From: Micromonospora coerulea
Lineage (GTDB): Bacteria; Actinomycetota; Actinomycetes; Mycobacteriales; Micromonosporaceae
Direction: 5' to 3'
DNA length: 64,000 nt
Assembly (NCBI RefSeq): GCF_016598485.1
Contig: NZ_JAEMUW010000002.1
Location: forward strand, 186,001-250,000
Part shown: in pieces, positions 37,645 to 45,754 of the stretch
How the letters are laid out: each line of letters starts with the position of its first letter
Position numbering within the stretch: position 1 is the first letter of the stretch
Program-made: the position numbers and the translations under genes
The notes under the pieces: model-generated
Seen by the model: the letters and a program-made list of their open reading frames with translations, nothing else
Databases searched by the model: none
Told to the model about the DNA's origin: nothing

Positions 37645-40425
37645 ATGGAGGCGGCGAGAATCCTCACCGCGCTCGCCGACCTGGCCCCGGCCGGCGCCGA
37701 GCGGGTCTTCGACGTGTCCGGGACAGGCCGGCCGCTGGTCTGGCTGCCCGAGCCGGACCGGGGGCCGCGCGGCGCCCGGCTAAACCGGTTGGCGGCGCTG
37801 GACGCGCTGCACCGCGACGAGCGGATCCTGCGCCGCGGCCTGGCCTTCGTGGTGGGCGGGGCCGACCTGGACGGTGGACGACGCCGGGTGCGGCTGCCAC
37901 TGCTGGCCCAGCCGGTACGGCTGGAACGCGCCCGGCGCGGCTACCGGGTCGTCGCGGCCGGGGACCTGGAACTCACCCCGCTGATCGAGGACCGGGAGCT
38001 GGCCGCCCGGCTGGAGGCCGCCCCGGGGCTGGCCGGGCCGGGCTGGCTGGCCGCGGCCGGCACCACGGCCTGGCTCACCGCCGCCGCCGAGGCCGCCGGG
38101 CTCAAGCTGGACGGGGTGGTCGCGAAGCCGCCCCGCAGCGTCGACGACACCGTCCTCACCGGAGTGGCCGCCGCCGCGATCTTCGTGACCCGCGACGTGC
38201 TCGCCGGCCGGCTCCGCGACACCCTGCTGAGCTGGGCGGCCCGCCCCGGCCTGGCGACGACCGCGCTGACCCGGCTCTACGCCGACGCCGCCGGCCGCCG
38301 GGACCCGAGGCCCTCTGACGACGACCCGGACCGCCCCGACGGGGATGACGTGCTGTCGCCGCTGCCCCTGAACGCGGCGCAACGGGACGTGGTCCGGCGG
38401 ACCCGGACGGAACCGGTGGTGGTGGTCTCCGGTGCGCCGGGCAACGGCAAGAGCCACACCCTGGTCGCCGCCGCCCTGGACACGGTGGACCGGGGCGGGT
38501 CGGTGCTGGTGGCGACCCAGTCGGTGCACGCCGCCCAGGTCCTCGGCGACCTGCTGGGCCGGCACCCCGGGCCCACCCCGGTGCTCTTCGGCGACGCGGA
38601 ACGGCGCGCGGCGATCGCCGCCGACCTGGCCGGCGGCGCGGCGGCCGGGGCCGACGACGGCCAACTCCGGGCCGACGCCGCGGCGGTCGAGGCCGCCCGG
38701 AGCCGGGTCGCCGCCGTCCGGGCCGGGATCGTCGCCGCCCTCGACGAGGAGCGTATGGCCGCCACGCTGCCCGCTTGGCAACCGCTACTGCCCGCCCTCA
38801 GCCATGACGCGCCGGGTGCGTTCGACCCGGACGCCGAGCTCACGGCGATCGGTACCGCGCTGACCGACGCCACCCGGGGCGGCGCCGGATGGTGGCGCCG
38901 GTGGCGGCGGGCCCGCGCCGCCGACCGGCTGCGGCGGCTGGCGGGCGCCGGTCCGGACGTACCCGAGGAGCGGTTGCGGGCCGCGGTGGAGGCGGCGACC
39001 GCGGTACGGGCGGCGGCGCGGCTCGCCGCGACCGGCGGCACCGACCTGACGCCGGCCTGGCGGGCCCTGGCGGAGGCGGACGCCGCGCTCGCCACCGCCG
39101 TCGGCACCGCCATGCGGCACCGGTCGACCAGCGCCCGCCGGTGGAGCGGCGACGCACGGCGGGCCGCCAGCGGTCTCGGCGCGGCGCTACGGGCCGGCCG
39201 CAACCGCCGCCGCGAGCTGCTCGCCGGGCTGGACGCCGGGGCGCTGGTCCGGGCGCTGCCCCTCTGGGTGGGCACGGTCGCCGACGTGGAGGACCTGCTG
39301 CCGCCGGTGGCCGGCATGTTCGACCTGGTGGTGCTCGACGAGGCCGCGCACATCGACCAGCTCCGGGCCGCCCCGGTGCTGGCCCGGGCGCGGCACGCGC
39401 TGGTCGCCGGCGATCCGCGGCAGCTGCGCTTCGTGTCGTTCGTGGCCGACGTGGACGTGACCGCAACGCTGCGCCGACACGGCCTGGACCGCTTCGCCGA
39501 CCGGCTCGACGTGCGCCGGTCGAGCGCGTTCGACGTGGCGACCGGCGCCGCGCCGGTCACCTGGCTCGGCGAGCACCACCGCTCGGTGCCGCACCTGATC
39601 GGCTTCTCCGCCCGCCGGTTCTACGACGACCGGCTGGAGCTGGTGACCCGGCACCCGCGCAACGAACGCGCCGACGTCATCGACGTGGTGACCGTCGCCG
39701 ACGCGACCGTGGCCGACGGCGTCAACCAGGCCGAGGTGGCTGCGGCGCTCGACCTGGTCCGGACGTTCGCGGCGGACCCGCCCGCGGGCGGGATCGCGGT
39801 GGTCAGCCCGTTCCGGGCGCAGGCCGACGCGCTGGAGGCGGCGCTGCTGGCCGCGTACGACGTCGACGAGATCGAACGCCTCCGCCTGCGCTCCGGGACG
39901 GTGCACGCGTTCCAGGGCAGCGAAGCGGACGTGGTGATCGCGTCGCTGGGGCTGGTCGACGCCGACCCGCCGACCCGGCACCGGTTCGTGGCCGAGCCGA
40001 ACCTCTTCAATGTCCTGGTCACCCGGGCCCGGAACCGCCTGACCGTGGTCACCTCGCTGCGGGCGCCGGAGGGCCTGGTCGCGGACTACCTCGCGTACGC
40101 CGCCCGGCCACCGGCCGCCGCCCCGGACGCGGGCCGGGCGGTGGGCTGGACCGCCGAGCTGGCCGAGGAGCTGCGCCGACTCGGAGTGCCGGTACGGCCG
40201 GAGTACCCGGTCGGCCGCTGGCGGCTCGACCTCTGCGTGGGCGCGGACGCGGACGCGGTCGGGGTGATCTGCGGCGTGCACCCGGACGGCGTCGCGGCGC
40301 ACGTGGAGCGGCAGCGGACGCTGCTGCGAGCCGGGTGGCGGCTGGTGGACGTCTTCGCCAGCCGCTGGTCGGACGACCCGATCCGGGCGGCCCTCGACCT
40401 CACCTCCCGACTCACCCGTCCATGA
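37645..40425 (+). CDS. UPF1-like superfamily 1 helicase with C-terminal endonuclease-like domain
   Basis: A 926-residue protein. The N-terminal 240 residues are an unrecognised domain. The SF1 motor has Walker A GAPGNGKS (263-270), Walker B FDLVVLDEAAHID (about 558-571), GDPRQLRFV, LGEHHRS (motif III/IV region, about 640), VSPFRAQADALE, HAFQGSEADVVIASL (motif V) and NVLVTRARNRL (motif VI). The last 75 residues (VRPEYPVGRWRLDL to LVDVFASRW) look like the Vsr-like/MTES_1575 nuclease fold often fused to such helicases. The acidic residue expected before the catalytic core (AIECDGA-type) reads VICGVHPDG here, so nuclease activity is doubtful. ATG 37645 is chosen as the first ATG before the conserved start. 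Confidence 0.85.
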   Translation: MEAARILTALADLAPAGAERVFDVSGTGRPLVWLPEPDRGPRGARLNRLAALDALHRDERILRRGLAFVVGGADLDGGRRRVRLPLLAQPVRLERARRGYRVVAAGDLELTPLIEDRELAARLEAAPGLAGPGWLAAAGTTAWLTAAAEAAGLKLDGVVAKPPRSVDDTVLTGVAAAAIFVTRDVLAGRLRDTLLSWAARPGLATTALTRLYADAAGRRDPRPSDDDPDRPDGDDVLSPLPLNAAQRDVVRRTRTEPVVVVSGAPGNGKSHTLVAAALDTVDRGGSVLVATQSVHAAQVLGDLLGRHPGPTPVLFGDAERRAAIAADLAGGAAAGADDGQLRADAAAVEAARSRVAAVRAGIVAALDEERMAATLPAWQPLLPALSHDAPGAFDPDAELTAIGTALTDATRGGAGWWRRWRRARAADRLRRLAGAGPDVPEERLRAAVEAATAVRAAARLAATGGTDLTPAWRALAEADAALATAVGTAMRHRSTSARRWSGDARRAASGLGAALRAGRNRRRELLAGLDAGALVRALPLWVGTVADVEDLLPPVAGMFDLVVLDEAAHIDQLRAAPVLARARHALVAGDPRQLRFVSFVADVDVTATLRRHGLDRFADRLDVRRSSAFDVATGAAPVTWLGEHHRSVPHLIGFSARRFYDDRLELVTRHPRNERADVIDVVTVADATVADGVNQAEVAAALDLVRTFAADPPAGGIAVVSPFRAQADALEAALLAAYDVDEIERLRLRSGTVHAFQGSEADVVIASLGLVDADPPTRHRFVAEPNLFNVLVTRARNRLTVVTSLRAPEGLVADYLAYAARPPAAAPDAGRAVGWTAELAEELRRLGVPVRPEYPVGRWRLDLCVGADADAVGVICGVHPDGVAAHVERQRTLLRAGWRLVDVFASRWSDDPIRAALDLTSRLTRP

Positions 40426-40431
40426 CGTGGT

Positions 40432-41364
40432 TCACGCAGCCTTGAAGACCGTGTCGAGATGCCACTCCAGGAACTCACCGTTCGGCCGATCACCCCGCCG
40501 CTCAGGCACAGCAATCTGAGTTCCCGCCTTGGCGTAGAACTGCTCACCATTGCCGAACTCGCTGCGCAGCCTAGGGCTGACCATCAGACGGTGCTTCGGA
40601 TCGACACCGAGGTATCCCCGGTCAAAGAGGATGTGCACGTCGGATTTGAGCAGCAGGCCGTTGTCCAACCGGTGCTCACCACCCTGCGGAAGGGGCCGAA
40701 TGTGAGCAGCCTGCAACACAGGCTGAACCCTGTTACCGGTGATGGCACAGCGCCGACCGTACGCACCGAGCACAACGGCTTTGAACGACTGCTGGCCGAG
40801 GCGCTGAGGCACCAGCCGGGGATCGCCGTACGTCGGCCCTGGACGATGCCATGGCGCGCTCAGGTCCAACTCGACGGTCGTACCTATCAGCCGGTGAATC
40901 AGGAGCCGGAAGTATTCGGCTGAGCCAGTATCGGAGAGGTCGTAGGTCTTTCCCTGCACGACGTTGGGCGCGAACCCCGGCGGCGGATCGACGGTGGAGT
41001 CGTTGGGGAAGAACCTCGTGTCCCGAACAAAGATGCATCCGATGACCGGATCCTCGTCCGGACCGATGGCCTGCTTGCGGTATCTACCAACGCTGCGTCG
41101 CATCTCGTCCAGGCTGACAACACCGTTGGCCTCGCCGAACAGCTCCCAGGCTTCCGAGATCCGTAGCTGAGTGAAACCACTGAAGAACCCGCCGCCGACA
41201 ACCCGGTTGAGCGGATGGTGTGCTTTGAAGAAGAAGGGCTCGCCGGGCGTCAGCGCCCGGAAGCCTCCGCCGGACGGCCGCCAGAAGTTGACCTCGCCCA
41301 GCTCAGGTCGTTCCGCCAGGAAGCGGTACCACCTTTCATCCGTGACCCCAACGAAAGCCCTCAC
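40432..41364 (-). CDS. HNH endonuclease with EVE/PUA-like N-terminal domain, possible modification-dependent restriction enzyme
   Basis: A 310-residue protein. The N-terminal half contains GEPFFFKAHHPLNRVVGGGF and SEAWELFGEANG (residues 41-81), resembling EVE/PUA-like folds that read modified bases. The C-terminal half is an HNH nuclease: CAITG, AAHIRPLP (His221), RLDNGLLL (Asn235) and DVHILFD (His244). An EVE-like reader fused to HNH is the layout of some modification-dependent (type IV) restriction enzymes; that role is inferred. No methyltransferase lies nearby, which fits. The GTG start has only a weak Shine-Dalgarno. A small GntR-type gene lies 105 bases upstream on the same strand. GC bias is visibly lower than in the helicase gene. 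Confidence 0.82.
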   Translation of the reverse strand: MRAFVGVTDERWYRFLAERPELGEVNFWRPSGGGFRALTPGEPFFFKAHHPLNRVVGGGFFSGFTQLRISEAWELFGEANGVVSLDEMRRSVGRYRKQAIGPDEDPVIGCIFVRDTRFFPNDSTVDPPPGFAPNVVQGKTYDLSDTGSAEYFRLLIHRLIGTTVELDLSAPWHRPGPTYGDPRLVPQRLGQQSFKAVVLGAYGRRCAITGNRVQPVLQAAHIRPLPQGGEHRLDNGLLLKSDVHILFDRGYLGVDPKHRLMVSPRLRSEFGNGEQFYAKAGTQIAVPERRGDRPNGEFLEWHLDTVFKAA

Positions 41365-41469
41365 CCGAACCAGCCTGCCGTGCAGTGGATCTCTGAGCCA
41401 GTGCCCGAACGGTCAAGAGCTTCGCTGCTCGACACCGGGGCTGGGGCCGAGGACGCTTCCGGGAGAGGT

Positions 41470-41709
41470 CTACGGCTCGCGCATCCAGAGCTTCGGATCG
41501 TTCACGAAGATGCCCTTGCCCTGGTGGCGCCAGATCACCCGTAGGGCTTCGAGCCGCACATAGACCTGCTTGACCGTGGACGGGCTGACCTTATGAGTTG
41601 CCGCGAGTTGCGCGATCGAGGGCAGCTTGTCGCCCGGCTTCAACTTCTTGGCTCTGACGTCGGCGACGATCTCATCGGCGATGCGGATGTAGTCGGCGGT
41701 GATCGGCAT
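41470..41709 (-). CDS. Small GntR-family HTH regulator (DNA-binding domain only)
   Basis: A 79-residue protein that is just a winged helix of the GntR type: IADEIVADVRAKKLKPGDKL, IAQLAATHKVSPSTVKQVYV, RLEALRVIWRHQGKGIFV. No effector domain is attached. AGGGGGAG precedes the ATG. It is co-directional with and directly upstream of the HNH endonuclease, so it may limit expression of that nuclease. Nested inverted repeats in its upstream region could be its binding sites. Confidence 0.85.
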   Translation of the reverse strand: MPITADYIRIADEIVADVRAKKLKPGDKLPSIAQLAATHKVSPSTVKQVYVRLEALRVIWRHQGKGIFVNDPKLWMREP

Positions 41710-41739
41710 GACTCCCCCTGCGTGGCACGCCAATTCGAT

Positions 41740-41822
41740 CACGCAAGGACATCCTCCAACAACTCTATGTTTGACTAAGCCGACTGGGACGTCTAAGTTG
41801 GAGATCGCCTCTTCCTTGCGTG
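41740..41822. repeat. Nested inverted repeats upstream of the GntR-HNH pair
   Basis: CACGCAAGGA (41740-41749) is the exact reverse complement of TCCTTGCGTG (41813-41822). Inside them CTCCAAC (41754-41760) pairs with GTTGGAG (41797-41803). The segment also holds a direct repeat of TGCGTGGCA (41719-41727 and 41818-41826). Base composition is much less GC-rich than the genes around it. It may be an operator array or the trace of an inserted element. Confidence 0.7.
41771..41799 (+). promoter_or_regulatory. Candidate sigma-70-type promoter toward the DivIVA-like gene
   Basis: TTGACT (41771-41776) and TAAGTT (41794-41799) are 17 bases apart on the plus strand, within the nested inverted repeats. 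The DivIVA-like gene starts about 205 bases downstream. Divergent control with the GntR gene is likely. Confidence 0.45.
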
Positions 41823-42010
41823 GCAACAAGGAGCAGAGGAATTCCCCCCTGGTCGGGGCGGGTGTGCGTGCCCGTCCCGACCCACTGGACCACTCCGTCG
41901 TCGTACCGCTGATCCGAGCTGCGGCGGCGGAGCGGGCGGGGCGCCCGCAGCCGGCGTGTGGACGCCCCGCCCTTCCCAGACCCTCTAACGGCACTCAGGA
42001 GAGGACCGTC

Positions 42011-42256
42011 GTGCCCCAGGTGCACCCAGCCCGGCTGACCCCGCACGAGGTGCGGACCCACGCGTTCGCGCCGCGTCGGCGCGGCGTCGACCCCGATCAG
42101 GTACGCGAGTTCCAGGCCCTGGTCGCCGACGAACTGACCGACCTGCACCAGCAGGTCCGCCTGCTCGGTCAGGAGAACGACCGGCTCAAGCGGGCGCTGC
42201 GCGACTGGCAGACCATGCACGCCCGGGAGTGCCGGCCGAACGAGGGCCACTGGTAG
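42011..42256 (+). CDS. DivIVA-domain small protein
   Basis: An 81-residue protein with the DivIVA N-terminal pattern LTPHEVRTHAFAPRRRGVDP followed by a coiled coil with heptad leucines (LTDLHQQVRLLGQENDRLKR). Full DivIVA/Wag31 proteins are over 200 residues, so this is a short relative, perhaps a local scaffold rather than the polar growth factor. GTG 42011 is chosen because AGGAGAGG precedes it and the conserved region starts nine residues later. The next gene starts three bases after its stop or overlaps it. Confidence 0.8.
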   Translation: MPQVHPARLTPHEVRTHAFAPRRRGVDPDQVREFQALVADELTDLHQQVRLLGQENDRLKRALRDWQTMHARECRPNEGHW

Positions 42257-42258
42257 CG

Positions 42259-42552
42259 GTGCGGCCGGAGCTCGGAGACCTGCTCCGGGTCGACGGCCGC
42301 GCCTCGGTGCAGTTCGCCGGGGAGCGCGCCCTGACCTTCCGGGTCGTCTCGGTCTGCGACCGGCCGACGTATGCCGGATGGCTCTGGCTCACCGGCTACG
42401 TCCTCGACCGGCGCGGCCTGGCGACCGCCCGACGCGAGATCTACGTCCAGGCCGCCGGCCTCCGCCGCGCGCAGGCCGCATCCTCGGGTGTCGGCGGTGT
42501 CGGCCGTGTCGGTCGTCGCCGTCGCGGTACCGATCCGGGTCCTCGTCAGTGA
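42259..42552 (+). CDS. Hypothetical protein downstream of the DivIVA-like gene
   Basis: Not recognised. About 97 residues, starting VRPELGDLLRVDGRASVQFA, with alternating strands (LTFRVVSVCDRPTYAGWLWL, TGYVLDRRGLATARREIYV) that suggest a small beta-rich fold, and a basic Gly/Arg-rich tail. Two GTG starts are possible: 42259, used here, or 42229, which overlaps the upstream gene. It probably forms a two-gene operon with the DivIVA-like gene. Confidence 0.65.
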   Translation: MRPELGDLLRVDGRASVQFAGERALTFRVVSVCDRPTYAGWLWLTGYVLDRRGLATARREIYVQAAGLRRAQAASSGVGGVGRVGRRRRGTDPGPRQ

Positions 42553-42574
42553 CGGACGTCGGCGTGATCGGCGG

Positions 42575-42682
42575 TCAGGCCGCGCGCGCTTCGAGCACCG
42601 CGAGGTCGCGCGACGCGTAGCGGCGGTGCTCGCAGTGTTCGTTCAGCACGCGGAGACAGTCGCCGACCGAGTGCGACTCCAC
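42575..42682 (-). CDS. Possible 35-residue Cys/His-containing small protein
   Basis: Low-confidence call. GTG at 42682 follows GGAGTGGG and opens a short frame reading VESHSVGDCLRVLNEHCEHR then RYASRDLAVLEARAA and a stop. The Cys and His spacing (DCLRVLNEHCEH) and a charged helix make it look more protein-like than chance, and it fills an otherwise empty 280-base gap. No family is known to me. Confidence 0.3.
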   Translation of the reverse strand: MESHSVGDCLRVLNEHCEHRRYASRDLAVLEARAA

Positions 42683-42836
42683 ACCCACTCCGGTGCCGGC
42701 GCCGCGGGTCGGATCTGATCAAGCTCGCCGTCGGTCAGGGCCTCGACGACGCATTGACACTTCGCATCAGAGCTGGCCAGACCGCAAGCCATGACGCCCT
42801 GCGCCATCCTGCGTCGCAGCCGAAGGGCCGGCCCGA

Positions 42837-43289
42837 TCAGCGTGGGAACGGGCCCAGGGGTGACTTGTCGCCTACGGACCACTTGTGACCGAACGGGTCC
42901 GTGAAGCCACCTTGACGGTGCGTCCCCCAGGGCACGTGGTGATCCTCGATTCCCGTTCCGGCGATAGCGCCCGCGGTGACGGCGCGCTCGATGAAGGTGT
43001 CGGGATCGTCGGCAAACACCTCGATGCGGGTACTTGTGACCCCCGCCTGGCCGGGACTGGTCTCTGTGGGGCTCTCGGGATTGCCCTCATGGAGGAAGAA
43101 GGCGGCGCCACTGATCTCAAGGCCGGCCACGCTACCAAGGTTCCACAGCTCTGTCGCGCCCAGTGCAGTCTTGTACCAGGCAACCGCAGCGTCTGCATCT
43201 TCGACGATCAGCATCACAGAGATCACTGGTGGCGAAGCTGACACCGTGTCGCCGGACGGGGCGGAACGATTTTTCAGTTCCTCAGTCAT
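42837..43289 (-). CDS. VOC-family (glyoxalase/bleomycin-resistance-like) protein
   Basis: A 150-residue protein with the paired beta-alpha-beta-beta-beta modules of the vicinal oxygen chelate family: SVMLIVEDADAAVAWYKTAL at the start of module 1 and RIEVFADDPDTFIERAV starting module 2, ending HRQGGFTDPFGHKWSVGD. In the PhnB-like subgroup such proteins bind metals or small antibiotics; the substrate is unknown. ATG 43289 (MTEELKNRS) is chosen. The third-position GC bias is weaker than in core genes of the window. Confidence 0.85.
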   Translation of the reverse strand: MTEELKNRSAPSGDTVSASPPVISVMLIVEDADAAVAWYKTALGATELWNLGSVAGLEISGAAFFLHEGNPESPTETSPGQAGVTSTRIEVFADDPDTFIERAVTAGAIAGTGIEDHHVPWGTHRQGGFTDPFGHKWSVGDKSPLGPFPR

Positions 43290-43521
43290 GCCCACAGCAT
43301 GCCGGACGGCATCAGCAACGTCTCCCCGGTCCGGCCGACAGCCAGACTCCACCAGCCCAACGACCAGCAGATCGCGAAGTGTCAGCGCCGTCCAACCCTG
43401 CTGAGATCACTTCACTCCGCCGCCATCACGCCATGGTCCCTGATCGAGCGAGTGGTGCGCGAGGTCCAGATGCCGACCCCTCCAGCAATCCATAACAATC
43501 ACCGGCAACGGCTGGTGCACG

Positions 43522-44079
43522 TCAACAGGAATCGCAGATGCCGCTGAGCGGGAGTTGGACGAAGCACGTCGGGCAGATCGGCGGGCGAGGTTGCGACATC
43601 TGGGAGCGGCGCCGGACAAGTGCCTGCAGCCTCGGTGCCAGCGCTGGCACCCCGCCATCAGGTGGCAGCGCACCAAATTTGCGGTAGCAGGACAGTCGGG
43701 AGCCCGCAGCGTGTTCCTCCCGGGCCATCTCATCTTTTGCCGCTGGCTCACCGACAAGGCGTATCACCTCGTCGTACCCCTCGCCCACCATGCCGTCGTC
43801 GAGGCGCACGACGAGCGACGACAGCGGCGGGTCGGCGCGACGGCGCGACTCCTGGATCACCCGGTTGAGCACCTCGCCGATCCAGTTCTGCAACAGGGCG
43901 GACGTCCGGACGCCGGAAGCAGCGAAGAGCCTGTCGCGGAGCTCGCCATAGGTGATCGTCGCGTGGTACGTCCCGGCGACGTCGACCAGGACGTCGTACG
44001 CGTGCCGTGCCCAGATGTCCCAGGCCTCCTGGGCAGTGATCCGTTCGCCACCCTCCCGCCAGTACCCGCGTCGCTGCAC
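43522..44079 (-). CDS. Uncharacterised protein with C-terminal four-cysteine zinc ribbon
   Basis: A 185-residue protein. GTG 44079 is fixed by GGAGG at 5 bases. The core (AQEAWDIWARHAYDVLVDVA, TYHATITYGELRDRLFAASG, LLQNWIGEVLNRVIQE, DDGMVGEGYDEVIRL) looks helical with a winged-helix-like ITYGELRDRL segment. A basic linker then leads to Cys169-Pro-Thr-Cys172 and Cys182-Asp-Ser-Cys185, a classic zinc ribbon. I recall similar actinobacterial proteins without a known role; a DNA- or RNA-linked function is possible but only inferred. Upstream and downstream gaps of over 200 bases leave it as a single-gene unit. Confidence 0.75.
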   Translation of the reverse strand: MQRRGYWREGGERITAQEAWDIWARHAYDVLVDVAGTYHATITYGELRDRLFAASGVRTSALLQNWIGEVLNRVIQESRRRADPPLSSLVVRLDDGMVGEGYDEVIRLVGEPAAKDEMAREEHAAGSRLSCYRKFGALPPDGGVPALAPRLQALVRRRSQMSQPRPPICPTCFVQLPLSGICDSC

Positions 44080-44315
44080 CGCCGCCTCCTCTCCGGCCCC
44101 GAACGCGTGGCCCCGAGCGGAGGGTACGGCCCACGTACGACGGTCGTCGGTACGGGCGAGCCCTGCCGTCTTCGCGCACGGCCCGTCCGGCTGGAGCCTG
44201 GACACCTTCCCCCAACCAGCGAGACCTGGCCGACCGCTGGCAGGCTCACCTATCCCCAGATTGGACGTGGACGTTAAGGCGCTCATCGCCTGCGCCGCGA
44301 TGTACTGAGCGGCCG

Positions 44316-45002
44316 TCAGCCCTGTCCGGCCCGGTCCGGCTGGGGCTGGCGGGCCTGGAGGAACGCGCCGAGGCCCCTGCTGTCCTCGGTGGCCAGGAAG
44401 GCGCCGCGGGCGTTGAGCAGCGCCTCGTCGGCGTGCGCCATGCAGCCCCACACGGTGTCGCCCCACCCGTCGGCGAGCTTGACCTCGGCCGGCTCCGGGC
44501 ACGGCTCGCCACGCGGGCCGCCGATTTGGCAGCGCTCCGGCGCGCCGCCCCGGCGGCTGACCGCCTCGGCGGCCTCGCGGATCAGCGAGAAGCGCGGCTC
44601 GCCGCCGGTCCGCTCGACACGGGCCTGCTCGGGGACTGCCCGGCGCTGCCCGAAGAGCACCACGTTGCCGTCCGGGTCGGTGGTCCGGCACTCCCCGCCG
44701 GGGGCGTGTTCGGGGTAGCCGGCCCGCTCGACGGCGTGCCCGGCCGTGGTCAGCCGCTCCCGCGTCGCCTCCAGGTCGTCGACGTAGAGGTAGATGAGCA
44801 GCGGCAGCTCGACGGTGAACAGGCGCGGCTTCACCGCCGCGAGCAGCAGGGTCAGGTCACCGCACTGCAGGTACGACCAGCGCGACTCGCCGTCGCCGCC
44901 GGAGCGGTGCTCGGAGTAGCCGAAGAGCTGGTAGAACTGCTGCGCAGCGTCGGCGTCCGCCACGTACAGCACCGGCACCTGAGCCTGCACTCCGTTATGC
45001 AC
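44316..45002 (-). CDS. VOC-family protein with extra C-terminal region
   Basis: A 228-residue protein. Residues 1-125 are a glyoxalase/bleomycin-resistance fold (VPVLYVADADAAQQFYQLFG, LLIYLYVDDLEATRERLTTA, CRTTDPDGNVVLFGQRR). The remaining 100 residues form a second part (RCQIGGPRGEPCPEPAEVKL, GDTVWGCMAHADEALLNARG) with four Cys that could bind a metal; I do not recognise that domain. The usual VOC length is about 130. GTG 45002 used; GTG 44990 is an alternative. It is divergent from the next gene. Confidence 0.8.
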   Translation of the reverse strand: MHNGVQAQVPVLYVADADAAQQFYQLFGYSEHRSGGDGESRWSYLQCGDLTLLLAAVKPRLFTVELPLLIYLYVDDLEATRERLTTAGHAVERAGYPEHAPGGECRTTDPDGNVVLFGQRRAVPEQARVERTGGEPRFSLIREAAEAVSRRGGAPERCQIGGPRGEPCPEPAEVKLADGWGDTVWGCMAHADEALLNARGAFLATEDSRGLGAFLQARQPQPDRAGQG

Positions 45003-45187
45003 CCCGCCACTCTACCGACGGTGGAGCTGCAACTCACGTTTTGCAGATCGGGTTTTCCGAGCGTTGTTCCGTCGGCCACCTCGGCTGGCCTCGCCGGCCA
45101 TGACGATGATCCGATGTTCGCCGGACCGTGGGCTGCCGGGCGTCTTGGCGCCCCCACGGGATCACGCAGCGCCCGTACGATCCCGCC

Positions 45188-45664
45188 ATGGCCCTCATCG
45201 ACCGACATGACAGCGACGACTGGACGCCGCCGCAGCGGCCCAACTGCTCGTGTACGGAGCACGACGACGAGCTGGCCGGCCTGGCGTTGCCGGTCACCGA
45301 GCACGGCATGGAGCCACTGACGGTCCGGGACCTCGTCGAGGCGAATGCGCTCGGTGTCACGCCGGCGCAGTCTCGCGACCGGTGGCTGGAGATCTACGAC
45401 GAGACGGACAGCGGCCCGAACGTCATGGGCCCGTTCCACTGGGGGCTGTGGCTCGGCGACGAGGCCCGGTCGTGCTACGACGACGACGCCGCGCGCACGC
45501 TGGACCAGGCGCTGCTGGACCAGCCCGGCATCGAGCGGGTCGAGTGGATGGAGCGCGAGGAGTTCCTGGTCGGCGCGCCCGACCTCTGCGCCAGCGGGAT
45601 GCTGGCCGCGATGGCGCGCGCCCTGGCGGACCCGCGCGTCCGCGCCGCCGCGCTCAGTCCGTAG
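45188..45664 (+). CDS. Hypothetical acidic protein, 158 aa
   Basis: Not recognised as a named family. It is acidic, with an N-terminal CSCTEHDDELAG segment and a central aromatic-rich part (FHWGLWLGDEARSCYDDDAA) then ERVEWMEREEFLVGAPDLC. The pattern 'predict position from DPR' (MARALADPRVRAA) at the end is helical. No signal peptide or membrane helix. ATG 45188 is chosen because the upstream extension is unlike coding sequence. It is divergent from the VOC gene and convergent with the ABC exporter. Confidence 0.7.
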   Translation: MALIDRHDSDDWTPPQRPNCSCTEHDDELAGLALPVTEHGMEPLTVRDLVEANALGVTPAQSRDRWLEIYDETDSGPNVMGPFHWGLWLGDEARSCYDDDAARTLDQALLDQPGIERVEWMEREEFLVGAPDLCASGMLAAMARALADPRVRAAALSP

Positions 45665-45754
45665 CCCGGGGGCCGCCCGGCCCGGCGGTCGAGACGGTGG
45701 GGGTAGGCGCTGCCCGGCCGGCGGTCGGGACGGCGCCGGATCGGGGCGGCCTGG

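Noticed and set aside
40432..41364. HNH protein as a homing endonuclease of an intron or intein
   Set aside because: It is a free-standing gene with an EVE-like N-terminus, and no interrupted host gene is visible.
41740..41822. Insertion-sequence ends
   Set aside because: The arms are inverted but only 64 bases apart, no transposase lies between, and no flanking target duplication was identified; reported as nested repeats only.
42553..42836. Larger minus-strand frame reading through the gap from the VOC gene (to 42643)
   Set aside because: It overlaps the end of the VOC gene in another frame and has no Shine-Dalgarno or recognisable domain; only the short 35-residue frame looked worth listing.
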